Assembly (NCBI GenBank): GCA_013299115.1 | Contig: JAAFKA010000001.1 | Location: 186,001-250,000, forward strand | From: Cytophagales bacterium | Lineage (GTDB): Bacteria > Bacteroidota > Bacteroidia > Cytophagales > Thermoflexibacteraceae | Direction: 5' to 3' | Length of the DNA stretch: 64,000 nucleotides | Shown here: positions 52,792 to 62,051 of the stretch, piece after piece | Layout of the letters: every line of letters starts with the position of its first letter | How positions within the stretch are numbered: position 1 is the stretch's first letter | The notes under the pieces: generated by a model | The model's input: the letters and a program-made list of their open reading frames with translations, nothing else | Database searches by the model: none | Told to the model about the DNA's origin: nothing | Position numbers and translations under genes: made by a program

Positions 52792-54006
52792 TTATAGATT
52801 TCTTTTTAAAAATCCATTTTCTACTGTTGCAACTACTTGATTTTGTGCATCTTTGATAAATAGCGTTGGATTTTGCCCTACTGCCAATGTGCCTGTGTAG
52901 TTGATTTGGTAGTTCGTACAATCTAAGGTTTCATAGCCAAAATAGATAGACAAATCTCCTATGTCGTCTATGCTACCTTCCTCCGCAAAGGCGGGCAAAC
53001 CCTGTGCTGCGGGGGCAAGTGGCGTGGCACTGCGGTTAAAAGCAAGGTCTATTCGAGTGTTTGGGTACGTTGGGTGCTGCACATTTCGCAAAATTACGTC
53101 TTTCAACAGTTTTTCATTGGTAGGAATTTGGTGATAGGCTTGCAAATTTGTTGTGCTATATTCATTTCGGGCTATGAGTTCGGTAGCCCGCATGAGCAGT
53201 ATAAAATTGAGTTTGCGAATAGTTTGCTTTTCCGCATCTCCTGCCAAAGCCCCCGACTCGACCAAAATAGTGCTTGTTCCCCAGCGTTGCATATTGTCGC
53301 CAAAGGCACGAGGCTCGAAGTCATCTGTAAATTTGGCTATGCCCTGCGGAATAAACTCTTGCAACTCTCCCGCCAACCTGCCAATAACCTGCATGGCTTG
53401 TTGGCGTGTGAGGTTTATGGTTTTTGCGTAGTCTATGGGCGGAGCTAAAAAAGCAATGGTCGAAGGCGTGGGCTGATTGCCTGCGGTGTAGTAGTTGTTT
53501 TGGTCGTGCAGATTAAAGCCAAAATCGGGCAAGATACGCTGTTGCAAGTCTTTCAAAATCCTCGATTCGGGGGCTTGCAAGGCGAGGGCATCACGATTGA
53601 GGTCTATCTGTTGGCTGTTTCGGCGTGTCCAGTGCAAAGCCCCGTCGGGATTGAGCATAGGCACAAAATACAAGGTGCTATGTTTAAGAATTTCATCTTT
53701 GAGAAAATTCAATTCTGAAATTGAGGAATACATAGACCCAAAAAAGTTGAACATATCGAACAAGGCAGCCGTTGCGGTGGATTCATCTCCGTGCATTTGC
53801 GACCAGAACAGGATTTTTTTGCTTCCTTTGCCTATTTTTACCAAAGAAATTGCCCTTCCTTCGGCTGATTTGCCTATTTCTTCGACCTTGAAAGCCGAAG
53901 GTAGTTTTGCCAACAACTGCTGCACCAATTCGGGTGAAAATCTGCGTTGAGTGATTGCTTGTTCTCTATAATTTTCGTAAGTTTCGTTTAAGCTGCGCGT
54001 GGTCAT
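52792..54006 (-). CDS. M14 family zinc carboxypeptidase
   Basis: A 404-residue metallopeptidase. Zinc ligands are His72 and Glu75 (SQMHGDEST) and His167 (NLHDQNN). Arg138 in NRDA fits a substrate-binding residue and Glu250 in STILVESGAL the general base. No clear signal peptide is present, so it may be cytoplasmic, or exported by an unclear route. The C-terminal 100 residues form an extra beta-rich part. It is alone, divergent from gcvP. The substrate is not known; related enzymes cut C-terminal residues from peptides or cell-wall peptides. Confidence 0.9.
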   Translation of the reverse strand: MTTRSLNETYENYREQAITQRRFSPELVQQLLAKLPSAFKVEEIGKSAEGRAISLVKIGKGSKKILFWSQMHGDESTATAALFDMFNFFGSMYSSISELNFLKDEILKHSTLYFVPMLNPDGALHWTRRNSQQIDLNRDALALQAPESRILKDLQQRILPDFGFNLHDQNNYYTAGNQPTPSTIAFLAPPIDYAKTINLTRQQAMQVIGRLAGELQEFIPQGIAKFTDDFEPRAFGDNMQRWGTSTILVESGALAGDAEKQTIRKLNFILLMRATELIARNEYSTTNLQAYHQIPTNEKLLKDVILRNVQHPTYPNTRIDLAFNRSATPLAPAAQGLPAFAEEGSIDDIGDLSIYFGYETLDCTNYQINYTGTLAVGQNPTLFIKDAQNQVVATVENGFLKRNL

Positions 54007-54205
54007 GGGGTTTTGGTTTGGTTGCCTGAAAACTCATGACAAAAGTAAGTAAAAGTGTAAATCTATGCTTGGCTTGGTAGTATTTTTATCCACAAAAATT
54101 ATTAAAATTTTTTCTATTTTCCTCTCAAGAAATTTTGCAAACAAAACACTTACTTATTTGGTATTTCCTTTATATTTTTGCACTAAAATTTTACAACCAC
54201 CATAT

Positions 54206-57091
54206 ATGAACCTCAACGTACACTATGCCGAAAAATTTGAAAGTCGGCATAACGCACCAGATTCTAAACAAATCAGCGAAATGTTGGCTTTTATAGGAGC
54301 AGACAGTCTCGACCAGCTCATAGAGCAGACCATACCTGCCCCTATTCGTTTGCAAAAACCTCTCGACATTCCTGCACCCAAAACGGAGCATGAATTTTTG
54401 GCGGACTTCAAGCAATTAGCACAAAAAAACAAAGTTTTCAAGTCGTATATTGGTTTAGGTTATCACCCCTGCATGACCCCTACGGTTATCTTGCGAAATA
54501 TCCTCGAAAATCCAGGTTGGTACACCGCCTATACGCCTTACCAAGCCGAAATAGCACAAGGAAGATTGGAGGCTTTGATTAACTACCAAACCCTAATCAT
54601 AGACCTGACCAAAATGGAAATTGCCAATGCTTCGCTGTTAGACGAATCAACGGCAGCAGCCGAAGCCATGACTTTGCTCTTTTCTGTAAAGAAGGCAGCC
54701 AAGAAAAATGCCCACAAATTTGTGGTTTCTCACGAATGTTTGCCCCAAACCATAGACTTATTGAAAACAAGGGCAATTCCGTTGGGAATAGAATTAGTCA
54801 TTACAGATTACGCAAAAATAGATATTACCGACTCGGCTATTTTCGGGGTCTTGTTGCAATACCCAATGGCAAACGGCGAGGTGGTGGATTATACCAATTT
54901 CATTACGGCTTGCCATGAGCAGGAGGTTTTTGTAGCCGTAGCTGCCGACCTCATGAGTTTAACCTTGCTCAAAGCCCCAGGCGAAATGGGTGCTGATGTA
55001 GTCGTGGGTAGTTCGCAACGATTTGGTGTGCCTATGGGTTTTGGTGGACCTCATGCAGCCTTTTTTGCTACCAAAGACGAATACAAACGCCAAATGCCTG
55101 GGCGTATTATAGGTGTATCGAAAGATGCCAAAGGAAATTTGGCTTATCGTATGGCGTTGCAAACCAGAGAGCAACACATCAAGAGAGAAAAAGCAACCTC
55201 CAATATTTGCACCGCACAAGTTTTGTTGTCGGTCATGGCGGGTATGTATGCAGTGTATCATGGGGCAGAGGGCATCAAATCCATTGCCGAAAGAATACAT
55301 GGCTTGACTTGTTTGTTGGTAAAAGGTTTGTCGAATATGGGTTACAAAACAGCCAATCAAAATTGGTTTGACACCGTTACCATCGTTGCCAATCCGACAA
55401 TAACAGCCAATTTAAGACAAGCAGCCGAAAAACAAGGCGTAAACTTCCGCTATCTTGCTGATAATGTGCATATTGGTATTTCTATCAACGAGGTAACAAC
55501 CTTAGCAGATATAGACGAAATTTTAGACCTTTTTGCAAAAGCAGGCAACTATACTTTGCGTTTCGATATGCAGAAAGAGGCTCAACACATTATTTCTTTG
55601 TTGCCAACCAACTTAGAAAGAAAATCTGCGTATTTGACCCACCCCGTTTTCAATACGTGCAGGTCGGAGCATGAAATGTTGCGTTATATGAAACACTTAG
55701 AAAACAAAGATTTGTCTATGGTACATTCTATGATTTCTTTGGGTAGCTGCACCATGAAACTCAACGCCACAACGGAGATGATACCCGTAACATGGGCAGA
55801 ATTTGGCAATTTGCACCCTTTTGCTCCTGAAAATCAGACGTTGGGCTATGCCGAATTGTTTAGAAACTTAGAGTATTGGCTCTGCCAAGTTACAGGTTTT
55901 GCTGCCGTTTCGTTGCAACCTAATTCGGGTGCGCAAGGCGAATATGCAGGACTAATGACCATCAGGGCTTACCACGAACATAGAAACGAAACTCACCGCA
56001 ATATTGCTCTCATTCCTTCTTCGGCTCATGGCACGAATCCTGCAAGTGCAGTCATGGCGGGTATGAAAGTTGTCGTAACCAAATGTGATGAAAACGGCAA
56101 TGTGGATTTGGCAGACTTGAAAGAAAAAGCCTTGCAATACAAAGAAAATTTGGCTTGCTTAATGGTTACGTACCCTTCTACGCATGGCGTTTTTGAGGAG
56201 GCTATCAAAGAAATTTGCCAACTAATCCATGACAATGGCGGTTTGGTTTATATGGACGGTGCCAATATGAATGCCCAAGTAGGCTTAACCTCGCCAGGAA
56301 GTATTGGGGCTGATGTTTGCCATTTGAACCTACACAAAACTTTTTGTATTCCACATGGTGGCGGTGGACCTGGCATGGGACCTATTGGCGTAAACGAAAA
56401 ATTAGCTCCGTTTTTGCCTTCGCACCCCTTGCGTAAAACAGGAGGTACACACCCCATTACGCCTATTTCGGCTGCACCTTACGGCTCGGCAAGTATTTTG
56501 ACTATCTCGTATGCGTATATAGCCATGATGGGAGGCGAAGGGCTAAAACGTGCCACGCAAATAGCTATTCTCAACGCCAACTACATTAAAGAAAGGTTAA
56601 AAGACCATTATCCTATCCTTTATACAGGCAAAAACGGCAGAGCAGCCCACGAAATGATTTTGGATTGTCGCCAATTCAAAACCTTCGGAATAGAGGTGGA
56701 AGATATAGCCAAAAGATTAATGGACTATGGTTTTCATGCCCCTACGGTTTCTTTCCCTGTGGCAGGTACGTTGATGGTAGAGCCTACGGAAAGTGAGCCA
56801 AAGGCAGAATTAGACAGATTTTGCGAGGCGATGATTGCCATTCGCAAAGAAATAGCAGAAGTAGAGCAAGGCGTGTTTCCAAAAGACAACAACGTGCTAA
56901 CCAATGCACCGCATACGGCACAAGTCTTGTTGGCAAACGAATGGCAATATCCGTACAGCAGAGAAAAAGCTGCTTATCCTTTGCCTTTTGTGCGGACACA
57001 CAAGTTTTTCCCTTCGGTTGGTCGTGTAGATAGTGCTTATGGCGACAGGAATCTGGTGTGTGCTTGCGTGCCTGTGGAGGCGTATGCGTAG
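54206..57091 (+). CDS. gcvP: Glycine dehydrogenase (aminomethyl-transferring)
   Basis: A 961-residue PLP enzyme, the P-protein of the glycine cleavage system, which decarboxylates glycine and passes the aminomethyl group to H-protein. It is the fused (alpha-beta in one chain) form. The first half includes [16 protein letters not shown] and [12 protein letters not shown]-like [31 protein letters not shown]. The second half holds the PLP lysine, Lys711, in [20 protein letters not shown]. GcvT and GcvH are not adjacent. ATG 54206 starts the family sequence; the longer frame from 54065 is not used. A TATTTTTG box at 54173-54180 may be the promoter. Confidence 0.97.
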   Translation: MNLNVHYAEKFESRHNAPDSKQISEMLAFIGADSLDQLIEQTIPAPIRLQKPLDIPAPKTEHEFLADFKQLAQKNKVFKSYIGLGYHPCMTPTVILRNILENPGWYTAYTPYQAEIAQGRLEALINYQTLIIDLTKMEIANASLLDESTAAAEAMTLLFSVKKAAKKNAHKFVVSHECLPQTIDLLKTRAIPLGIELVITDYAKIDITDSAIFGVLLQYPMANGEVVDYTNFITACHEQEVFVAVAADLMSLTLLKAPGEMGADVVVGSSQRFGVPMGFGGPHAAFFATKDEYKRQMPGRIIGVSKDAKGNLAYRMALQTREQHIKREKATSNICTAQVLLSVMAGMYAVYHGAEGIKSIAERIHGLTCLLVKGLSNMGYKTANQNWFDTVTIVANPTITANLRQAAEKQGVNFRYLADNVHIGISINEVTTLADIDEILDLFAKAGNYTLRFDMQKEAQHIISLLPTNLERKSAYLTHPVFNTCRSEHEMLRYMKHLENKDLSMVHSMISLGSCTMKLNATTEMIPVTWAEFGNLHPFAPENQTLGYAELFRNLEYWLCQVTGFAAVSLQPNSGAQGEYAGLMTIRAYHEHRNETHRNIALIPSSAHGTNPASAVMAGMKVVVTKCDENGNVDLADLKEKALQYKENLACLMVTYPSTHGVFEEAIKEICQLIHDNGGLVYMDGANMNAQVGLTSPGSIGADVCHLNLHKTFCIPHGGGGPGMGPIGVNEKLAPFLPSHPLRKTGGTHPITPISAAPYGSASILTISYAYIAMMGGEGLKRATQIAILNANYIKERLKDHYPILYTGKNGRAAHEMILDCRQFKTFGIEVEDIAKRLMDYGFHAPTVSFPVAGTLMVEPTESEPKAELDRFCEAMIAIRKEIAEVEQGVFPKDNNVLTNAPHTAQVLLANEWQYPYSREKAAYPLPFVRTHKFFPSVGRVDSAYGDRNLVCACVPVEAYA

Positions 57092-57198
57092 GTGGGTTTT
57101 GAAAGTTTTGTAAATTTCTTATAAAAGTTGTTTAGTTTTTTCTTCGTTATATGGCTGCAAAGTCGTATGACGAAGATTTTTTTACTCCTCAACAAATT

Positions 57199-58107
57199 TC
57201 AAAACCTATATCCTCTCAAAAACTCCTCTATTCCTATTCTTTTTTTACCTTCCAACTGTAAATTAGTGATAGCCAACCAGCCATCTGCTGTAGCTATGTG
57301 TAGATACATTTTGCCGTCTGTACGGAGTGTGCCTATTTTTTCTGTATGAGGCGCAGCAATAGGTTGCGTTTCAAAAACTTTGCAATTTTTTCCATTCAAT
57401 AAAAACCAAGCAGCAGGGTAAGGGGACAATCCTCTCACAAAATTGTGCAAGGCTATGCTATTTTTGCTAAAATCCAGTTCGCAAGTTTCCTTAAACAACT
57501 TTGGTGCGTGCTTTACTTCACCCATTTGGTCTTGTTTTCCGAGTGAATAGTTGCCTGTTTTGATGAGTTCTATGGTTTCAATTAGCAATTTTGCCCCTTT
57601 GTACATCAATCTTTCATATAACGTACCGACTGTATCCGTAGGGAAAATTGGCTCTTTTTCTTGCAAAATAACATCTCCTGTGTCTATTTCGTGTTGCAAG
57701 AAGAAGGTAGTCAATCCTGTTTCTGTTTCTCCATTAATAACAGCCCAGTTGATAGGGGCAGCCCCTCTGTATTGGGGTAGCAACGAGGCGTGGAGATTAA
57801 ACGTACCTAAGCGGGGCATTGCCCATACTACTTCAGGTAACATACGAAAAGCCACCACCACTTGTAAGTCTGCTTGATAGCTTCGCAATTCGGCATGAAA
57901 ATCAGGAGATTTTAAGTTAGTGGGTTGCAAAATAGGAATATGATGGGCTAAAGCAAGGTCTTTGACAGGCAATTTTTGTGCGTGTCCACCTCTTCCTGCG
58001 GGCTTGTCGGGTGCAGTAATAATTGCCACTACCTCATAGTTTGCTGCTAAAAGTGCTTTTAAGTTAGTAGCTGCAAATTCGGGTGTTCCCATAAAGATTA
58101 TTTTCAT
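57199..58107 (-). CDS. fmt: Methionyl-tRNA formyltransferase
   Basis: A 302-residue enzyme that formylates initiator Met-tRNA. It starts IIFMGTPEFAATNLKALL, has the folate-binding SLLPQYRGAAPINWAVINGETETGLT, and EIDTGDVILQEKEPI, all family signatures. A C-terminal OB-like part is present. ATG 58107 is the family start; the frame to 58188 is not needed. A family A element lies just upstream, between it and the glycosyltransferase gene. Confidence 0.97.
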   Translation of the reverse strand: MKIIFMGTPEFAATNLKALLAANYEVVAIITAPDKPAGRGGHAQKLPVKDLALAHHIPILQPTNLKSPDFHAELRSYQADLQVVVAFRMLPEVVWAMPRLGTFNLHASLLPQYRGAAPINWAVINGETETGLTTFFLQHEIDTGDVILQEKEPIFPTDTVGTLYERLMYKGAKLLIETIELIKTGNYSLGKQDQMGEVKHAPKLFKETCELDFSKNSIALHNFVRGLSPYPAAWFLLNGKNCKVFETQPIAAPHTEKIGTLRTDGKMYLHIATADGWLAITNLQLEGKKRIGIEEFLRGYRF

Positions 58108-58143
58108 AACTTTTGTTGTGAAGTTTTGTATAAGAAACACTAT

Positions 58144-58234
58144 TGGTGTGCCACACAAGTCATGATGTGGCTCTCTTAGAAGTAACATTTCTCAAAGAAA
58201 TGTTACTTTTGAGAATTGAATCTGTGGCATCACC
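58144..58234. repeat. Family A element overlapping the end of a glycosyltransferase gene
   Basis: Ends GGTGTGCCA and TGGCATCACC, core AGAAGTAACATTTCT-CAA-AGAAATGTTACTTTT near 58179-58211. The right end (CACCCTA) runs into the stop codon of the glycosyltransferase (CTA at 58235-58237 on the plus strand). Confidence 0.75.
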
Positions 58235-59173
58235 CTACATCTCACTTATATTTTTTTCTATAAACAACTTATTTTTTATCCTCCCCAAACGGTTGATTAT
58301 TCGCACCAACAAAGATTTAGTGGCAAAATGTTTGCTCAAACGCTGGGCTACTTGTTTTACTATTTTGGAATCTAAAACAGGAGGTTGGCGGTTTACCTGC
58401 ACAAAATCTGTTTTGCTATGCGTAGCATAAAAAGGGTCTTCATCGCAGTTTGTGCCTGTGCTGTCAAAACCAATGTTGCTCACTAAGGACTGGCGCGGAA
58501 ACAAATACAAACCTTGTTCCATAAACATACTTGCATACCAACAGACTGCCCACGAGTCTATTTTGCCTTGTATTTTGCCCTGCAAAATTTCATAATTGCC
58601 ATGATGCCCAAAATTAAATTTTTTTTGTAATTGGTTGTTTTTCAAATAATTATCAAAATAAATAGCATCATTTTTGAAATAATCCCAAGCCCTTTTCCAC
58701 GTAGCCCAGCCCCAAGACGACACAATGGGCAAGAAAAATGTATCGGGCAAGTGTTGAGGTACGGGGAAAGCATAACCCGCAATGCCAAAAACTTGGGGGT
58801 CATTTGCATACATATCGAGGGCTGTGTTCATGTATTGCAAAAATCCTTTGTGCGTAATGATGTCGTCCTCCAAAATAATTGCCCTGCCGTATTGGTTGAT
58901 AATTTGCGTGAGTCCCGCCACTATGGAGGCTGCTAATCCCCTATTGGTGGTCGATTCTATGATATGAATTTCCTTACACCATTGTTTACTTCTTATGAGT
59001 TGGCGTACTTCGGTTATGCGTTGCAGCGTGGTTTCGTTGGCATTGGGTTTTGCTCCATCACAAAAAATAAACAATTCGGTCTGGTCAGCCCCTTCGTTTT
59101 GAGCCAAAGCTGTTAAGGTCTGCAAAGTGTGGGCAGGACGGCTGTAAGCAAACAGAATGACAGGAGCTAACAA
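58235..59173 (-). CDS. GT2-like glycosyltransferase
   Basis: A 312-residue enzyme. The start PVILFAYSRPAHTLQTLTALAQNEGADQTELFIFCDGAK and the metal/nucleotide motif LEDDIITHKGFLQYM (DxD-type) indicate a GT-A fold, close to the sugar transferases related to GnT-I. WGWATWKRAWDYF fits its C-terminal part. The start seems to be a TTG (59171-59173), since the frame closes upstream without an ATG and the first strand begins right there. The stop codon lies at the edge of a family A element. It would add a sugar to a surface glycan, but the target is not known. Confidence 0.85.
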   Translation of the reverse strand: MLAPVILFAYSRPAHTLQTLTALAQNEGADQTELFIFCDGAKPNANETTLQRITEVRQLIRSKQWCKEIHIIESTTNRGLAASIVAGLTQIINQYGRAIILEDDIITHKGFLQYMNTALDMYANDPQVFGIAGYAFPVPQHLPDTFFLPIVSSWGWATWKRAWDYFKNDAIYFDNYLKNNQLQKKFNFGHHGNYEILQGKIQGKIDSWAVCWYASMFMEQGLYLFPRQSLVSNIGFDSTGTNCDEDPFYATHSKTDFVQVNRQPPVLDSKIVKQVAQRLSKHFATKSLLVRIINRLGRIKNKLFIEKNISEM

Positions 59174-59222
59174 TTTTAATGTTGAATGTTGAGTGTTGTG
59201 CTTATTTAGTTGCTAACTTTTA

Positions 59223-59316
59223 TACGTTGGCAATGGTGCTTTTCGCACCTTGACAATCGTATAAAAGTAGTTTTAGGTACGATTGTCAAGGTGCGAAAAG
59301 CACCATTGCCAACGTA
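59223..59316. repeat. Perfect 39-bp inverted repeat
   Basis: Arms 59223-59261 and 59278-59316 are perfect inverse copies, starting TACGTTGGCAATGGTGC, with a 16-base loop. It lies between the acyl-CoA dehydrogenase stop and the glycosyltransferase start, both on the minus strand. Confidence 0.92.
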
Positions 59317-59332
59317 CCTAAATAGTTACATT

Positions 59333-60481
59333 TTATTTCAAAATAGCTCTCGAAATTACCAATTTTTGGATTTCAGAAGTGCCTTCGCCTATGGTGCAAA
59401 GTTTGCAATCACGGTAGTATTTTTCGACAGGGAAATCTCTACAATAACCATAACCGCCAAAGATTTGCACAGCCTCATTTGCCACTCGACAAGCTACTTC
59501 TGATGCGTAATATTTTGCCATAGCCGACTCTTTGTTTACATTTTTGCCGTTGTTTTTCATTTCGGCAGATTGGTCTATGAGCAATTTAGCAGCTTCTATT
59601 TCGGTTGCCATATCTGCCAATTTGAAGGCAATAGCCTGAAAATTAGAGATAGGTTGATTAAATTGTTGTCTTTCTTTGGAGTAAGCCAAGGCGTGTTCGT
59701 AAGCACCTTGTGCTATGCCCAAACTCAAAGCAGCAATAGAAATACGCCCGCCGTCTAAAACTTTCAAGGATTGAATAAAACCTTCGCCTTCGTTGCCGAG
59801 CATATTTTCGGAAGGGATTCGGCAATCCTGAAAAATCATTTCGGCAGTTTCAGACAAACGCATACCGAGTTTGTCCTCTTTTTTGCCACCTGAAAAACCA
59901 GCAGTACCTCTTTCTACTACAAAGGCAGACATTCCGCGTGAGTCGCCAATAGCACCTGTACGTGCAATGACTACGGCAATGTTGCCCGATTTGCCATGTG
60001 TGATGAAGTTTTTAGCCCCGTTGAGTACCCAGTGGTTGCCGTCTTTTACAGCCGTTGTTCGCATATTGCCTGCATCAGAGCCTGTGTTAGGTTCGGTCAA
60101 GCCCCAAGCCCCAATCCACTCGGCAGTTGCCAATTTGGGCAACCATTTTTTCTTTTGGGCTTCGTTTCCAAATTGTAGAATGTGTCCTGTGCATAGCGAA
60201 TTGTGTGCAGCCATAGACAAGCCAATGGAAGGGTCGGCTTTCGACAATTCTACAATGGCTGTTACGTATTCGTGGTAGCCCATGCCTGAACCACCATAGC
60301 TTTCTGGGACTAATACGCCCATTAAGCCCAATTTGCCCAATTCTTTGAAAACCTCGATAGGAAAATACTGTTCATCGTCCCATTTGTTGCGGTAGGGCGT
60401 AATGTGAATGGCAGAAAAATCTCTTACCATTTCTGCAATCATGGCTGTTTGGTTAGTAGCCTCTGTTGTTGCTGTTGCCAT
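59333..60481 (-). CDS. Acyl-CoA dehydrogenase
   Basis: A 382-residue FAD enzyme of fatty-acid or branched-chain acyl-CoA breakdown. It shows AEWIGAWGLTEPNTGSDAGNMRTTA and the catalytic-region end QIFGGYGYCRDFPVEKYYRDCKLCTIGEGTSEIQKLVISR, both family signatures. A catalytic glutamate is likely within the last of these (IGEGTSE). Substrate chain length cannot be told. The four-hairpin array lies between it and rbfA upstream. Confidence 0.96.
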   Translation of the reverse strand: MATATTEATNQTAMIAEMVRDFSAIHITPYRNKWDDEQYFPIEVFKELGKLGLMGVLVPESYGGSGMGYHEYVTAIVELSKADPSIGLSMAAHNSLCTGHILQFGNEAQKKKWLPKLATAEWIGAWGLTEPNTGSDAGNMRTTAVKDGNHWVLNGAKNFITHGKSGNIAVVIARTGAIGDSRGMSAFVVERGTAGFSGGKKEDKLGMRLSETAEMIFQDCRIPSENMLGNEGEGFIQSLKVLDGGRISIAALSLGIAQGAYEHALAYSKERQQFNQPISNFQAIAFKLADMATEIEAAKLLIDQSAEMKNNGKNVNKESAMAKYYASEVACRVANEAVQIFGGYGYCRDFPVEKYYRDCKLCTIGEGTSEIQKLVISRAILK

Positions 60482-60538
60482 TGTTTTGTGTGTAGTGGTT
60501 TGTGGTTAAAAATAAAATGTTTATTGGTTTTGTTTATG

Positions 60539-60647
60539 CTTTTGGGTTCTCAAACCCAAAAGTGTGCTTGTGCTTGCGGGTTCTCAAACCCGCAACTCTT
60601 TCGGTTGTAGCAACCGAAAGCACTTTGTGTGGACTAAAGTCCACACT
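60539..60647. repeat. Array of four tandem hairpins
   Basis: Four perfect palindromes in a row: CTTTTGGGTT/AACCCAAAAG (60539-60562), TTGCGGGTT/AACCCGCAA (60574-60595), CTTTCGGTTG/CAACCGAAAG (60598-60620) and GTGTGGACT/AGTCCACAC (60627-60647). The first two share the GGGTTCTCAAACCC centre. The last overlaps the rbfA stop codon and is related to the palindromes at 18197-18333. Confidence 0.9.
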
Positions 60648-61020
60648 ACAGTTTTTCTTCCTCCTCCGCAGGCGGAATATGCAAAGAATCTATCAAGGCA
60701 TCAATTTTGCCAGCTTCTCTTTCTGTATCGTCTATATAAAATTGCAACTGCGGAATGATACGTGCCTGATGCCTGATTCGTTTGCCCAAGCCGTTGCGAA
60801 TTTGTGGCGTTTGCTCACGCAAGGTTTCGATAAGCAAGTTTGCATTTTTTTCGGGCAAAAAACTCAAATAGAGTTTGGCTATGCTCAAATCGGGTGTAAC
60901 CCTGACCACCGTAATTGTGGTTAAGGTATGTGGCAACAAGTCTTTCAGTTCTCTGAGAAACATACTACTGACTTCTTGTTGTATCAATTTGGCAAATTTT
61001 CTTTGTCTGGTACTTTCCAT
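60646..61020 (-). CDS. rbfA: Ribosome-binding factor A
   Basis: A 124-residue KH-fold factor for 30S maturation. It has ESTRQRKFAKLIQQEVSSMFLREL, TTITVVRVTPDLSIAKLYLSFLP and RIRHQARIIPQLQFYIDDTEREAGKID, the whole RbfA pattern. ATG 61020 begins the family sequence; the frame to 61047 adds ten residues of no match. The stop codon is inside the last hairpin of the array. Confidence 0.96.
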   Translation of the reverse strand: MESTRQRKFAKLIQQEVSSMFLRELKDLLPHTLTTITVVRVTPDLSIAKLYLSFLPEKNANLLIETLREQTPQIRNGLGKRIRHQARIIPQLQFYIDDTEREAGKIDALIDSLHIPPAEEEEKL

Positions 61021-61244
61021 TTTGTCTGTTTTGGTGGGAATATGCAAAAAGCAACCCCAAAAATTTGCACAAAGGTACTATTTATTTTGCAAAAAGATAA
61101 GAAGGCAAAGTTTTTTTTAGAGATACTTGCAAACCTATCACAAAAAAGAATAACTTTGCAAGAGGTGTAAGATTATTACAAAAAAATTACAATTTTTTAT
61201 TTTACTTAGTTCCTTAATTTTCAACATTTTAACACGCAAACCAA

Positions 61245-61751
61245 ATGAAAAAAATGAAATTAGCAGCCCTTGCTTTTTTTGCCTTAGTGGCTGGTAGCCT
61301 TGTTTTAGGTTCTTGTTCAAGTTCTTCTTCTTCTAATCCTACGCCTGCGGGTGCTTGTGGCTCTGCCCCTATGTTGGGTAGCTGGAAAATGACAGGTGGC
61401 TTTGTAAATGCTGGTGGTACCACTACGACCTTCACACCTACTGTTGTTGCCTTATTATCAACCCCAACAGGTACAGTTACATTTAATGCAGATTGCAGTG
61501 GTACTTCGGTTAGCGCAACAGGTACAGACAAGTTTACTTACTCTGTCAATGGCAATCAATTAAGCCAAGTAGAGGCTGGTAAAACTATCACACTTACATT
61601 CACAGTATCAGGCAATACCTATACAACCAATCTCACTGCTGCTGATTTAGCAGCAGGGGTAGGACAAACCTTAGATACACTGGCTTTTGCTTTTGCTATG
61701 CCTAATTTGAAAGGTACTGATATTGTTTCCTTAGTCTTTACCAAACAGTAA
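61245..61751 (+). CDS. Predicted lipoprotein with lipocalin-like C-terminal part
   Basis: A 168-residue lipoprotein (signal ending SLVLGSC, Cys24), followed by a Ser/Pro-rich linker. From ACGSAPMLGSWKMTGGFV the mature part follows the beta-rich plan of Bacteroidota lipocalin-like proteins, 'LxGxWxxxxx', and NGNQLSQVEAGKTITLTFTVSGNTYT resembles their later strands. The function is not known. It stands alone, after an AT-rich region with no evident promoter. Confidence 0.75.
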   Translation: MKKMKLAALAFFALVAGSLVLGSCSSSSSSNPTPAGACGSAPMLGSWKMTGGFVNAGGTTTTFTPTVVALLSTPTGTVTFNADCSGTSVSATGTDKFTYSVNGNQLSQVEAGKTITLTFTVSGNTYTTNLTAADLAAGVGQTLDTLAFAFAMPNLKGTDIVSLVFTKQ

Positions 61752-61815
61752 ATTTTTTTATAAGGTGTTGCTACCAAGCAATACCTTTTTAGTAGCCCAA
61801 TAAAGGTAATACTCC

Positions 61816-61870
61816 GAACTAACATTTTTCAAAGAAATGTTAGTTCTAATGAAGTCTAAGCATTACTTAT
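61816..61870. repeat. Family A element, partial copy
   Basis: Perfect arms GAACTAACATTT and AAATGTTAGTTC (61816-61846), followed by TAATGAAGTCTAAGCATTAC, as in the copy at 42193-42287. The other flank is lost. Confidence 0.65.
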
Positions 61871-62051
61871 AATTTTCGTTTGTTTTATCAAGACAAAAAA
61901 TAAATTTAGATTTTTTTTCGTATTCTAAGAGAAAAGAATAATATTTGCAAGGGTAACTAATAGTATTTTTTACAATATTTCTTACATAATCATTACATAG
62001 ACAAGAAACCGCAAAAGTTTCTTGATTTTCATTCAATATTCAACTTGTTAT

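Noticed and set aside
54065-54205. Longer N terminus of gcvP
   Set aside because: The extra 47 residues are hydrophobic, cover the likely promoter box TATTTTTG, and do not belong to the family.
60539-60647. Hairpin array considered as a CRISPR
   Set aside because: The units differ in sequence, are palindromic, and have no regular spacers; no cas genes are near.
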